Origin: Alphaproteobacteria bacterium
Lineage (GTDB): Bacteria > Pseudomonadota > Alphaproteobacteria > Micavibrionales > UBA2020
Length of the DNA: 35,408 bases
NCBI GenBank assembly: GCA_030682495.1
Contig: JAUXOC010000071.1
Location: forward strand, 1 to 35,408
Direction: 5' to 3'
Part shown: piece by piece, positions 18,253-25,970 of the stretch
Numbering within the stretch: the stretch's first letter is position 1
Layout of the letters: each line of letters starts with the position of its first letter
The notes under the pieces: model-generated
Told to the model about the DNA's origin: nothing
Database searches by the model: none
The model's input: the letters and a program-made list of their open reading frames with translations, nothing else
Program-made: the position numbers and the translations under genes

Positions 18253-19119
18253 GTGAGAATAAACGTCTATACATCTGCGCAGGCCGCATCCCGTTCGGCA
18301 AATCGGGGCTTTACGTTGGTCGAACTGGCGATTGTTATGACGGTGATCGGTATCGTCGTCGGGTCGATCATCAAGGGGCAGGAGATGATAAAGAACGCGC
18401 GCGCCACCGCGACCATCGCACAGATGCAGGCCTATCAGACCGCCGTGATCGGCTTCCGTGATGCCTATAAGGCCTTGCCCGGCGATATGCGCAATGCACA
18501 AAGCCGCATTCCCAACTGTACGGCCAATTGTGCGCCGCATCCCGACAACAGCAACGACAATATTATTGGCAGACCGGATTGGAGCGATGACTGGAACGCG
18601 CAAGCGGGCATGACCGTCAACCTGCCTGCCGCCAGCGCAGCGGATGAAACCGTTTTGTTCTGGGCGCATTTGACACTCAGCGATATGATCGGCGGTGTGA
18701 ACAATGCGGCGATCCGCAGCGGCAACGAACTTGTGGCCTGGACACATACGCATCCGGCTTCTCCGATTGGCGGCGGCTTTGTCGTGGGGTTTGTCAATGG
18801 CCAGCCTCTGCCCGGCGATCCGCGCAGCGTTGATCCGGTGAACCCGCTTTCTCTGGGGCCGCGAGGGCTTGTCTTTATGATCCTCAATTCCCCCACTTCC
18901 GGCACGTCCGCGCAGTTATCGCAAGGGTCTTATCAGGTCATGTCCGTCACCATGGCGGCGCTGATCGACGGAAAAATCGATGACGGTTATCCGCATACAG
19001 GCCGCGTTCGCGGATATGGCCTCACCGATGTCTGTTTTGGCGGCGACGAAGCCAACCCCCACTACGCCGCCGGATCCGGCATGCAGGATTGCGGGATTAT
19101 TTTTGAAATGGCGCAGTAA
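18253..19119 (+). CDS. Type IV prepilin-like protein, paralogue without polyglycine
   Basis: 288 residues. The leader ends at NRG, then FTLVELAIVMTVIGIVVGSII (cleavage G|FTLVE, Glu+5). The globular part parallels the preceding gene: LPGDM, IPNCTANC, LPAASAADETVLFWAHLTLSDMIGG, HTHPAS-GGGFVVGF, GPRGLVFMIL, KIDDGYPHTGRVRGYG and MQDCGIIFEMAQ. Where the neighbour has polyglycine it has an ordinary loop of about 20 residues (LPGDPRSVDPVNPLSLGP). Start GTG with GAGG 5 nt upstream. The 110-bp gap after the first gene has no obvious terminator, so co-transcription is likely. The four shared Cys suggest two disulfides. Confidence 0.88.
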   Translation: MRINVYTSAQAASRSANRGFTLVELAIVMTVIGIVVGSIIKGQEMIKNARATATIAQMQAYQTAVIGFRDAYKALPGDMRNAQSRIPNCTANCAPHPDNSNDNIIGRPDWSDDWNAQAGMTVNLPAASAADETVLFWAHLTLSDMIGGVNNAAIRSGNELVAWTHTHPASPIGGGFVVGFVNGQPLPGDPRSVDPVNPLSLGPRGLVFMILNSPTSGTSAQLSQGSYQVMSVTMAALIDGKIDDGYPHTGRVRGYGLTDVCFGGDEANPHYAAGSGMQDCGIIFEMAQ

Positions 19120-19150
19120 GGCACCATTATTCTGCTACGGTTTCCGCCAA

Positions 19151-19202
19151 ATTATTCAAGCGGCGTTTCCGCAGCAATTATTCAAGCGGCGTTTCCGCAG
19201 CA
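19151..19202. repeat. 26-bp perfect tandem duplication at the 3' end of cutA
   Basis: 19151-19176 and 19177-19202 are identical. The duplication includes the last codons and stop of the cutA reading frame, so the second copy is untranslated. A recent slippage-type event. Confidence 0.9.
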
Positions 19203-19504
19203 ATCCAGTCCAGATAGGGCGCATGCCCCGCCGTGACCGGCAGGACGGCAACGCAGGGTACATCGTATGGATGCAATGATACGATCAGACCTTGAAGAGC
19301 CGCCGCATGCACAGCCTGCGTTTTGAGAATGACGACGGTTTCTGTCGCCCTCTCGATTTTTCCCTGTCAATGATAGATGGATTGCATGCCGGGCAGCATA
19401 TTGGCGCAGGCGGCCAACCGCGCATCGACGGCGGCGGTTGCGATCTCCTCCGCCACATCCTGCGACGGTGCGGTCACATAAACGAAAACAATATCGGAAG
19501 TCAT
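19178..19504 (-). pseudogene. cutA: cutA (divalent-cation tolerance protein) with an in-frame TGA
   Basis: Read through the stop, the frame gives a full CutA of 108 residues: MTSDIVFVYVTAPSQDVAEE, AVDARLAACANMLPGMQSIYH, then TGA, then QGKIERATETVVILKTQ, HPYDVPCVAVLPVTAG and YLDWIAAETPLE. The TGA is codon 46 (19367-19369), where CutA has the conserved Trp of the Y-W-x-G-K motif, so one TGG-to-TGA change explains it. The ATG overlaps the stop of the cyanophycinase gene (ATGA), a sign of translational coupling. TGA ends other genes here, so recoding to Trp is unlikely. Either a recent pseudogene or a sequencing error; codons after the stop look undamaged. Confidence 0.85.
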
Positions 19505-20286
19505 GACGGGCGGCGCGCCTTGAGGTCATAACGCTGGCCGGAGGCAAGGCGATCAACGCGGAAACCCTCGGCCTTGAAAATCTCGCCGCGTTCGACATCC
19601 GGCAGATTGCAATCGCGGAGGTTTTTACCATCGACAAAAGTCACCGTGCCGCTGCCGACGACTTCCATCGTGCCATCGCGGTGCAGAACGGCGCCCGTGT
19701 CTTCATCAAGCCCGATACCGATGGTGGACGGGTGACTGGCCACGGCATTGAACAGCCGCGGCAGACGATCGCGTTCGCTGAAATGCGTATCAAAAACAAC
19801 ACCGGGCACAAAACCGAAACCGGCAGTCATCTGCACTTCGCCTTTTTCCATGGCCTTGGCCGGATCGCCGCCGCAAATCATCAACGTAGATGCTGCCGCC
19901 GCGCCCGCACTGGTGCCGGCAATCACAAGTGTGCCTGCGGCGTATTTTTCGGCAATCATCTCAAATCCGCGCGTCCCCGCCAGCATCTGTGTCAGGCGCA
20001 GCTGGTCACCGCCGGTAAAAAACACAACATCGGCCTCTTCAAGCGCCGCGCACACCGCATCGCCCCCGGCCATCGCGCGGCTGTCGATATGCAGCACCGT
20101 GCAATCAGCCACGCCCAGTTGACGGTAAACATCTTCGTAACGCTTTTTGGCGGCTTCGGGCTCCGACGTTGCCGAGGTAATAACGCAAACGCGGGACTGC
20201 GCGCCGCGGCTTTCCGCCAGCACGCGCCGGTGTACGGCCATATCGCCCGTTTTGTCTTCTGCCCCGCCGATTGCGATGAGTGTCAT
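19501..20286 (-). CDS. Cyanophycinase-like serine peptidase (S51 family)
   Basis: Expected to hydrolyse cyanophycin (multi-L-arginyl-poly-L-aspartate) or a related beta-Asp peptide. 261 residues with IGGAEDK at 6-12, VVFFTGGDQLRL at 87-98, the nucleophile elbow GTSAGAAAAS (Ser126) and DTHFSERDRLPRL, all diagnostic of CphB-type proteins. No signal peptide, so probably intracellular. No cyanophycin synthetase or dipeptidase is in the window, so it may scavenge or have another substrate. It overlaps the start of cutA by 4 bp. Confidence 0.92.
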   Translation of the reverse strand: MTLIAIGGAEDKTGDMAVHRRVLAESRGAQSRVCVITSATSEPEAAKKRYEDVYRQLGVADCTVLHIDSRAMAGGDAVCAALEEADVVFFTGGDQLRLTQMLAGTRGFEMIAEKYAAGTLVIAGTSAGAAAASTLMICGGDPAKAMEKGEVQMTAGFGFVPGVVFDTHFSERDRLPRLFNAVASHPSTIGIGLDEDTGAVLHRDGTMEVVGSGTVTFVDGKNLRDCNLPDVERGEIFKAEGFRVDRLASGQRYDLKARRPS

Positions 20287-20300
20287 TTTTGAACCTGTTC

Positions 20301-20320
20301 TTATGGCTTAAATACCATAA
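20301..20320. promoter_or_regulatory. Inverted repeat upstream of the cyanophycinase gene
   Basis: TTATGG (20301-20306) and CCATAA (20315-20320) separated by 8 bp, within 15-35 bp of the cyanophycinase start codon. A second short one, GATCG-TGC-CGATC, lies at about 20328-20340. They could be an operator or leader structure. I see nothing else definite in the 164-bp divergent gap 20287-20450. Confidence 0.35.
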
Positions 20321-20450
20321 TGTTTTTGATCGTGCCGATCCAGCCTTTTTTTAAGCAAAAACTTCTCTTTCGCAAGTTTATAACGCTTGATTTGATTTTT
20401 TCATATGTAACAATCGTTTTAGCAGACAAAAACGTAAGGAAATTACCGGC

Positions 20451-21422
20451 GTGAAACGCTCCGCCCCGCGCGATAACAATCCCAAACCTGCACCGGCGGC
20501 CCTGTCCGACTTCCGGTTTGATTTTCGTGCCGCCGCCCGCAAGGCCGTCAAAGACCATCCCGAGATCAAAAAGAACACCGTTTTCGTCGATGCCGCGAAT
20601 GACGACTATATTGCCGCGCCGCGCGTGTTCGAAGCGCTTGAAGACGATGATGACGCGCGGGAGGAACTGGAGCAGACGGTGCGCACCGCCAAGCGGCTCA
20701 AGACTTCTTTTTCCGATACCATTGCGCTTGATTCAAAACGATACCTGAAATCTGTCGTCTTTCATCAAGACCGCCACCCGCTTTATGACGCAACAAACCG
20801 CGCCATCGATAACATCGGCACGTTCGATCATGAAACCGGACATGTCCTGTCGCCGGAAACAGACGGCACTTTATCCGAGAATACCGCCGATGCTTATGCG
20901 GTCATCCGCCATGTGCAGCGTTTCGACGGTACGGACACAGGCATCGGCTATACGTCATGGAAACGCACCGTGCAATTCATTCTGGCCGGTAAGACATCAC
21001 ATCTGACGACCTTTACGGTCGATAAAATACTCATGGATCGCGAAAGCGCCGATTTCGTTTCGCTGACGCCTGCGGCAACCGCCAAAATCGCCAAGGAATA
21101 TGCGCGCCTGCATACACCGGACGAAGAGCGCCTTAAAAAACTCTCCCGTGCCTTCCGCGGCGCGCGCGACAAGAAACTCAATGAAGAAACCTTCCGCCGC
21201 ATCGCCGGCATCACGCTGCGGGCGGAGGCGACATCGGATACGTTTTATCTTGGTGCCCGCGCACTGCTGGGGCCGCTCGAAAACGGCAACAAGATTGTTT
21301 ACAACGGTAAAACCGTCTCGCTCAAAAGCGACGACTGGGCGCGCGTTAAATCCGCCCTGACCCAAAAAATCTCTACGCTGCCTGACAGCCATCCCCTCAA
21401 AAACCCGTGCCTGCAGCCTTGA
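20451..21422 (+). CDS. Putative zinc metallopeptidase (HETGH), family unrecognised
   Basis: 323 residues, no signal peptide. The only recognisable feature is HETGH at 127-131 followed by SENTADAYA (E143, D147), a pattern of the form HExxH-x11-E-x-x-A-D. It is reminiscent of IrrE/ImmA-type zincins, where HExGH is followed by ExxAN/DxFA, but the spacing is shorter and the rest does not match. The N-terminus is Pro/Ala-rich and basic; residues 60-75 are strongly acidic (EALEDDDDAREELEQ). Start GTG at 20451 with TAAGGA 11 nt upstream. The next gene is a desaturase 70 bp on; no functional link is evident. Activity is inferred from the motif only. Confidence 0.7.
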   Translation: MKRSAPRDNNPKPAPAALSDFRFDFRAAARKAVKDHPEIKKNTVFVDAANDDYIAAPRVFEALEDDDDAREELEQTVRTAKRLKTSFSDTIALDSKRYLKSVVFHQDRHPLYDATNRAIDNIGTFDHETGHVLSPETDGTLSENTADAYAVIRHVQRFDGTDTGIGYTSWKRTVQFILAGKTSHLTTFTVDKILMDRESADFVSLTPAATAKIAKEYARLHTPDEERLKKLSRAFRGARDKKLNEETFRRIAGITLRAEATSDTFYLGARALLGPLENGNKIVYNGKTVSLKSDDWARVKSALTQKISTLPDSHPLKNPCLQP

Positions 21423-21440
21423 CAGATTCGCCCACCTTGA

Positions 21441-21470
21441 TATATATTTAACTAATAGACTAAATATATA
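21441..21470. promoter_or_regulatory. 10-bp perfect inverted repeat before the desaturase gene
   Basis: TATATATTTA (21441-21450) and TAAATATATA (21461-21470) flank a 10-bp spacer, 22 bp before the desaturase ATG. AT-richness and position suggest a promoter core with a dimeric regulator site, or a cold-responsive leader structure. A GANTC site (21425-21429) lies just upstream. Confidence 0.45.
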
Positions 21471-21492
21471 AACAATCCTGCAGGTCCGGTTT

Positions 21493-22536
21493 ATGTCCTC
21501 CAGCGCGCCCTTCGCCACTTCCGTTATTGACCGTCCGCGCTTTGCCGTGGGCAGTGGTAATGCCGATCACGGGCGCATGCACTGGTCGCCGCGCAAGTCT
21601 CTCTGGCTACTTTGCATGAATATTGGCACGGTTGTGGGGCTGACCTTCTTTTTATCTTTTGAAAGCGCCGCGCTTTTTGTCGTGACCACAGGGATTGTGA
21701 TTTGCTTCGGCCACTCCCTCGGCATGCACCGCAGACTGATACACCACAGCTTTGATTGCCCGCCATGGATCGAATACGTCATGATCTATCTCGGCACGCT
21801 TGTCGGTCTGGGCGGCCCGATGACGATGATCTATACCCATGATCTGCGCGACTGGGCGCAGCGTAAAAAAACCTGTCACCCTTTCTTCTCACATCAAAGC
21901 CCCATGTGGCGCGATGCCTGGTGGCAAATTCATTGTGACATCGCCCTTGAAAACCCGCCCCTGCTCGACATCGAAAGCCGCGTGCGCGATAACAGATTTT
22001 TCCGCTTCCTTGAAAAAACCGCGAAATGGCAGCAAATCCCGTGGGCGGTTCTTTTTTATGCGCTTGGCGGATGGGGCTGGGTTTTGTTCGGCGTTTGCGC
22101 GCGCGTCACCGCCAGCGTCACGGGGCATTGGCTGGTCGGATATTTCGCACACCGGCAAGGACATCAGGACTGGATCGTCAGCACCTCTGGCGTTCAGGGC
22201 TATAATGTGCCGTTTGCCGGTGTTATTACCTGCGGCGAGAGCTGGCACAACAATCACCACGCCTTTCCCGGATCGGCCAAGATCGGGCTTTATCGCGGTC
22301 AGGCGGATATCGGGTGGTACGCGCTGTGCGCCCTGAAAAAAATGCGGCTTGTCTGGAATCTGCGGTTGCCCGAAAACCTGCCCGAGCGGCCGGAATTGGT
22401 AAGAGCCAGATCAGCGCCTGACACGCCGCGTACGGCGGCGGATGAACCTCTCCAGCTCCCGCAGGGTGGATTTCAGCTGAACACTGAAAACGGGATCCGC
22501 CACCACGTTCATCAGACGCGAACGGAAGCGCGATGA
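21493..22536 (+). CDS. Membrane fatty acid desaturase (acyl-CoA/acyl-lipid type)
   Basis: Di-iron integral membrane enzyme that introduces a double bond into acyl chains. His boxes: HRRLIHH at 79-85, THDLRDWAQ at 115-123 and HNNHHAFPGSA at 252-262 (HxxHH). Transmembrane segments lie around 37-72 and 95-113, with more around 182-205. The second box carries HDLRDW rather than HRxHH, as in a known subgroup of bacterial desaturase-like proteins. After LPENLPERPELVR the last about 45 residues look random and overlap the convergent gene by 126 bp; the original stop may have been lost. Likely role: membrane fluidity. Confidence 0.9.
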   Translation: MSSSAPFATSVIDRPRFAVGSGNADHGRMHWSPRKSLWLLCMNIGTVVGLTFFLSFESAALFVVTTGIVICFGHSLGMHRRLIHHSFDCPPWIEYVMIYLGTLVGLGGPMTMIYTHDLRDWAQRKKTCHPFFSHQSPMWRDAWWQIHCDIALENPPLLDIESRVRDNRFFRFLEKTAKWQQIPWAVLFYALGGWGWVLFGVCARVTASVTGHWLVGYFAHRQGHQDWIVSTSGVQGYNVPFAGVITCGESWHNNHHAFPGSAKIGLYRGQADIGWYALCALKKMRLVWNLRLPENLPERPELVRARSAPDTPRTAADEPLQLPQGGFQLNTENGIRHHVHQTRTEAR

Positions 22537-22854
22537 AAACCGGTAAGTCACCCGTGTGCGCTTTGCCTCCAGCGCTTCGAACAGCATTTCACAGCGCAGA
22601 TACTCAAACGGGCCGGACAGCTCCCTGATCGATATTTTGTCCGTCGGCGTTTCGGTAATTTCACAGCGGTAGCTGAAATGCAGACCCGGAACTCCTACCG
22701 TTACCTCGGCAATCGTAACAACACCGCGCTTTTCGACCACACGGGCGGCGCGGATATAGGGTACATAACCGGGGAAATTTTCGACATCCATCAACAGCGC
22801 GTATATCTCGGCTTTTGGCAGATCAAAGATACGGCTGTCTTCGGCCCGGGGCAT
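22411..22854 (-). CDS. COQ10/RatA-like START-domain protein
   Basis: 147 residues, almost all one polyketide-cyclase/START domain: IFDLPKAEIYALLMDVENFPGYVPYIRAARV at the N-terminus is the family signature, followed by AEVTVGVPGLHFSYRCEI and LSGPFEYLRCEMLF. In bacteria such proteins are annotated either as ubiquinone-binding COQ10 homologues or as RatA toxins; the sequence cannot decide. The end is very basic (ERFIRRRTRRVRR), shorter than usual, and lies antisense to the last 126 bp of the desaturase. It follows the exported protein at 22859 by 4 bp in the reverse direction, so both share a transcript. Confidence 0.9.
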   Translation of the reverse strand: MPRAEDSRIFDLPKAEIYALLMDVENFPGYVPYIRAARVVEKRGVVTIAEVTVGVPGLHFSYRCEITETPTDKISIRELSGPFEYLRCEMLFEALEAKRTRVTYRFSSRFRSRLMNVVADPVFSVQLKSTLRELERFIRRRTRRVRR

Positions 22855-22858
22855 GCGC

Positions 22859-23632
22859 CTATTTCAGCGACACGACAGCGAAGTGCTTGGTCATCTCGCG
22901 GTCATAGAACAAGTCAACAGAAACGAGATCGCCGCGCGTCATGATCGTTCTGTGAATCAGCCGCCCCTGAGGTTGCCCCGCCCCCATCAGGCGTACGCGA
23001 AAACGGATATAAAGCGCGCGATCTTTGTTATTCATCAATTCCATACGCTTCAGCAACGCCTCGGCTTCGTCCATCGGCATTTTCAAACGATCAAGCGTCA
23101 GCGGCTGTTGAAGCATAAAAAGATACGTAAAAGCAAAAACGGAAGTAGGTGTCTGGTCATTACAAATTCTGTATTTTTGAGTGTCAACAGTATCCAAACC
23201 CAGAAGCGTCAATGAGCCTACATTAACCAGCGCTGTATCTTTAACGAAAGGAAAGTCCTGCGTCTCAAAACTATATCGGCCAAGATAAATTGTGCCGCCC
23301 AACTCAAAGTGCGTCCTGAAATATTCTCGTTTGCTTTGAAGGTTACGACCCAGCTCTTGCCGTACGCTGTTCCACTGAAAGTCGGATTCGAATTTTTCGC
23401 GGTACAGAGAGCAATACATCAGCTTCGCGTATTCATCGACTATTTCATTACTGCTCGTGTCAAAAGACTCAAGCATCAGACTGGTCAGCGCCATCTCGCG
23501 GAACGTCGGCGTTGCAAAAGATTCGCCGCGGCCTTGTTTCGAGTCTTCTTGCGCTATCGCCGGTGCTACGCACAGTGCGGCGAAAAACAGAACCGTCAGT
23601 ATCTTGGGGATCATACGGCTGGCGAGCATCAT
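22859..23632 (-). CDS. Exported uncharacterised protein
   Basis: 257 residues. A Sec signal peptide is clear: basic start, hydrophobic PKILTVLFFAALCVAPAIA, likely cleavage before QEDS. The mature part has two Cys (KLMYCSLYREKF and YRICND) that might pair, and an aromatic segment HFELGGTIYLGRYSFETQDFPF. The family is not recognised. The first of two adjacent ATGs is used; AAGGA lies 5 nt upstream. Its stop is 4 bp from the start of the COQ10/RatA-like gene, so they are probably co-transcribed. Confidence 0.8.
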   Translation of the reverse strand: MMLASRMIPKILTVLFFAALCVAPAIAQEDSKQGRGESFATPTFREMALTSLMLESFDTSSNEIVDEYAKLMYCSLYREKFESDFQWNSVRQELGRNLQSKREYFRTHFELGGTIYLGRYSFETQDFPFVKDTALVNVGSLTLLGLDTVDTQKYRICNDQTPTSVFAFTYLFMLQQPLTLDRLKMPMDEAEALLKRMELMNNKDRALYIRFRVRLMGAGQPQGRLIHRTIMTRGDLVSVDLFYDREMTKHFAVVSLK

Positions 23633-23722
23633 CTTTATCCTTTGTCCCTGCGCGCATCGGTCTTATGCAGCGTCTTTTAAATGGCATGGCTTTATCAATT
23701 ATAGCAGGCACTTGGCGCCCTG

Positions 23723-24793
23723 TCATCCACCGCCGATCATCAAACGGGCAACCTTTTGCATCAGGGTCGGCAGGGCATAGCGGTCTAGTGCCGAGATAGA
23801 AACCCATTTGCCGCCCACAGGCAATTGCGCCGAGGCCGCCTGCCCTTGCCATATTTCAAGCGAAAGGTCGAAATGCGTAAAACTGTGCCTGACCGAAGGC
23901 CCTATGGGCGCCAGACCGTGGCCGGAAACAAAAGCGGGATGCCCGTCCGGCTTCTCGGCCGCTTCGCGCCAAGCTGTGGTCGGCAGCTGGTACATGCCGC
24001 CATAAAGGCCTTTCTCGGCGCGTTTCTGGATCATCACCTGCCCCTTGGTATTGACAATCCAATAGACCTTGCCGGTTTTGGCGGGCTTGGCTTTTTTCGG
24101 CAATTTGTGCGGAAGTTCTTCGGCATTCCCCGCCTTGCGCGCCGCACAGCTGTTTTGCCAAGGACAAAGACCGCAGCGCGGCTTGCGCGGGGTGCAGACC
24201 GTTGCCCCCAGCTCCATCATCGCCTGCGTAAAATCACCGGGGCGCGGGTTTCCGTCTGCCAGCTTGGCCGCCCCCGCACGAATAGCAGGCTTGGATAGCG
24301 GCAAAGGCTCTTCGATACCGTCAAAACGGCTGACCACCCGCTCCACGTTGCCATCCACCGCCACGGCGGGCTTGTCGAAAGCGATAGAGATTATTGCCGC
24401 CGCCGTATAGGGGCCGATCCCTGGCAAACCCAACAAAGAGGCTTCGTCCGCCGGAAACTTGCCGCCGTACTGGCCAACAACAGCTTGCGCACATTTATGC
24501 AGGTTACGGGCGCGGGCGTAATAGCCAAGCCCTGCCCAGGCGGTTAAAACATCATCCAGCTTTGCCGCCGCCAGATCACCCACCGTCGGCCACAGCCCGG
24601 TGAATTTGACAAAATAAGGCCCGACTGTGACCACCGTGGTTTGCTGGAGCATGATCTCGGACAGCCAGACATGGTAGGGGTTTGGCCGCCGCCCTTTGGC
24701 CGCCCGCCATGGCATAACCCGCCGATGCCGGTCGAACCAGTCGAGCAGTGCGGCCTGAAGCGCCGGTATGGAGGGCTTTTTGGTTCTGGACAT
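23723..24793 (-). CDS. mutY: A/G-specific adenine DNA glycosylase
   Basis: Removes adenine mispaired with 8-oxoguanine. 356 residues with SEIMLQQT (catalytic Glu46), helix-hairpin-helix LPGIGPYTA at 123-131, AVDGNV (catalytic Asp147), and the [4Fe-4S] cluster ligands C200, C207, C210, C216. Residues about 235-356 form the Nudix-like 8-oxoG recognition domain with RHSFTHFDLSLEIW. Length is normal. Start ATG at 24793, 29 bp from the divergent DUF721 gene, an arrangement common in Alphaproteobacteria. Confidence 0.97.
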   Translation of the reverse strand: MSRTKKPSIPALQAALLDWFDRHRRVMPWRAAKGRRPNPYHVWLSEIMLQQTTVVTVGPYFVKFTGLWPTVGDLAAAKLDDVLTAWAGLGYYARARNLHKCAQAVVGQYGGKFPADEASLLGLPGIGPYTAAAIISIAFDKPAVAVDGNVERVVSRFDGIEEPLPLSKPAIRAGAAKLADGNPRPGDFTQAMMELGATVCTPRKPRCGLCPWQNSCAARKAGNAEELPHKLPKKAKPAKTGKVYWIVNTKGQVMIQKRAEKGLYGGMYQLPTTAWREAAEKPDGHPAFVSGHGLAPIGPSVRHSFTHFDLSLEIWQGQAASAQLPVGGKWVSISALDRYALPTLMQKVARLMIGGG

Positions 24794-24822
24794 GCCCTGT
24801 TAAATAGACATACTCGGTATCC

Positions 24823-25344
24823 ATGACAACACCCAACCGGCCACGCCCTGTCGCGGACCTTGTCCCCGCCCTGACCAAAGACGCCTTTGGCCGGAAAAAC
24901 ATGCTGTTCGGCAAAATGCTGGCCGAATGGGAATATATCGCCGGCCCCGATATCGCCGCCCAGACCACGCCGCTGGAGCTGAGATACAGCCGCAGCGGCG
25001 GCAGCAAAAAAGCCGATACAAAAGCCGATAAAACCCCGCCCAAAGCGGTACTGGTGCTGGCCGTACAGCCCGCCTTCGCGCTGGAGCTGAGCTACCAGAA
25101 AGACCTGCTGGCCGAGAGGCTCAACGTCTTTTTTGGCTATGCCGCCATCAAGGACATCAAGATCGTCCAACACTCTGGCGTTATGGATAACAAAAAGGTC
25201 AAAGCGCCCCTGACCCGCCCCCTGACGGTTCAGGAACAGCAAAAGATCGACGGTCTGGTCGGCAGTATTCAAGAAAACGATTTACAAACAGCCTTAAAAA
25301 ATTTAGGTAAAGCAATCGTCTCGCGGCTGGGCAAGCAGCCCTAG
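24823..25344 (+). CDS. DUF721 (DciA-like) protein
   Basis: 173 residues. N-terminal segment PVADLVPALTKDAFGRKNMLFGKMLAEWEYIAGPDIAAQTTPLELR is the DUF721 pattern (W-x-x-I-x-G-x-x-x-A-x-x-T-x-P), followed by a lysine-rich insert (SRSGGSKKADTKADKTPPKA) and a strand-helix segment VLAVQPAFALELSYQKDLLAERLNVFFGYAAIKDIKI. In other bacteria DUF721 proteins such as DciA take part in replicative helicase loading; alphaproteobacterial members are a distinct and less studied branch. The C-terminal about 40 residues are helical. Divergent from mutY. Confidence 0.88.
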   Translation: MTTPNRPRPVADLVPALTKDAFGRKNMLFGKMLAEWEYIAGPDIAAQTTPLELRYSRSGGSKKADTKADKTPPKAVLVLAVQPAFALELSYQKDLLAERLNVFFGYAAIKDIKIVQHSGVMDNKKVKAPLTRPLTVQEQQKIDGLVGSIQENDLQTALKNLGKAIVSRLGKQP

Positions 25345-25392
25345 GCCGCGAAGCACGTTTTAAATATGAAAATACATTCCTAAGGTGAATAC

Positions 25393-25959
25393 ATGAAAGT
25401 CTCAGCGAACACCCTCCGCAAAGGCATGGTGGTTGAATACAACGAAAAGCTCTGGGTCGTCATGAGCAATGACATCCGCACCCCGGGCAAAGGCGCGTCC
25501 GTCGCGCAAGTTGTCATGCGCGACATCATGTCCGGCACCAAAACCGACGTCCGCTTTTCCACGCAGGATATGGTCGAGCGTGCGCGGGTAGAGGAAATGG
25601 ACTTCCAGTTCCTCTATGCCAACGACGGCGACTATACTTTCATGAACAACGAAAACTATGAGCAGATCATCGTCAACAAAGACCTCATCGGCGACCCTGC
25701 CGTTTATCTGCAGGACGGCATGATCGTTCAGGTGCAGATGTACGAAGCCCGCGCGCTGTCGATCACCCTGCCCGAAACCGTCACGATGACGATTGTCGAA
25801 GCCGACCCCGTGGTCAAAGGCCAGACGGCGTCTTCGTCTTACAAGCCCGCCGTGCTGGAAAACGGCGCGCGCGTCTTGGTGCCGCCGCATATTGAATCCG
25901 GCACGCGCATCGTGGTGCGTACCGAAGATTCCAGCTACGTCGAACGCGCCAAAGACTAA
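25393..25959 (+). CDS. efp: Elongation factor P
   Basis: Rescues ribosomes stalled on polyproline. 188 residues in three beta domains: the KOW-like N domain with the tip loop PGKGAS (Lys33, the residue modified by EpmA-type lysylation in many bacteria), the middle OB domain (YTFMNNENYEQI), and the C-terminal OB domain ending LVPPHIESGTRIVVRTEDSSYVERA. AAGGTG precedes the ATG. It leads a cluster with a 54-codon ORF and an inositol-monophosphatase family gene. Proline-rich proteins that could depend on it are encoded nearby (27005-28663). Confidence 0.97.
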   Translation: MKVSANTLRKGMVVEYNEKLWVVMSNDIRTPGKGASVAQVVMRDIMSGTKTDVRFSTQDMVERARVEEMDFQFLYANDGDYTFMNNENYEQIIVNKDLIGDPAVYLQDGMIVQVQMYEARALSITLPETVTMTIVEADPVVKGQTASSSYKPAVLENGARVLVPPHIESGTRIVVRTEDSSYVERAKD

Positions 25960-25970
25960 GGGACGGCAGA

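Noticed and set aside
19178-19504. Genome-wide recoding of TGA to Trp
   Set aside because: TGA is the normal stop of several intact genes in this window, and no other conserved Trp is seen as TGA.
19182-19637. Minus-strand frame of 151 codons overlapping cutA
   Set aside because: Out of frame with CutA; rich in Arg and Cys; a shadow.
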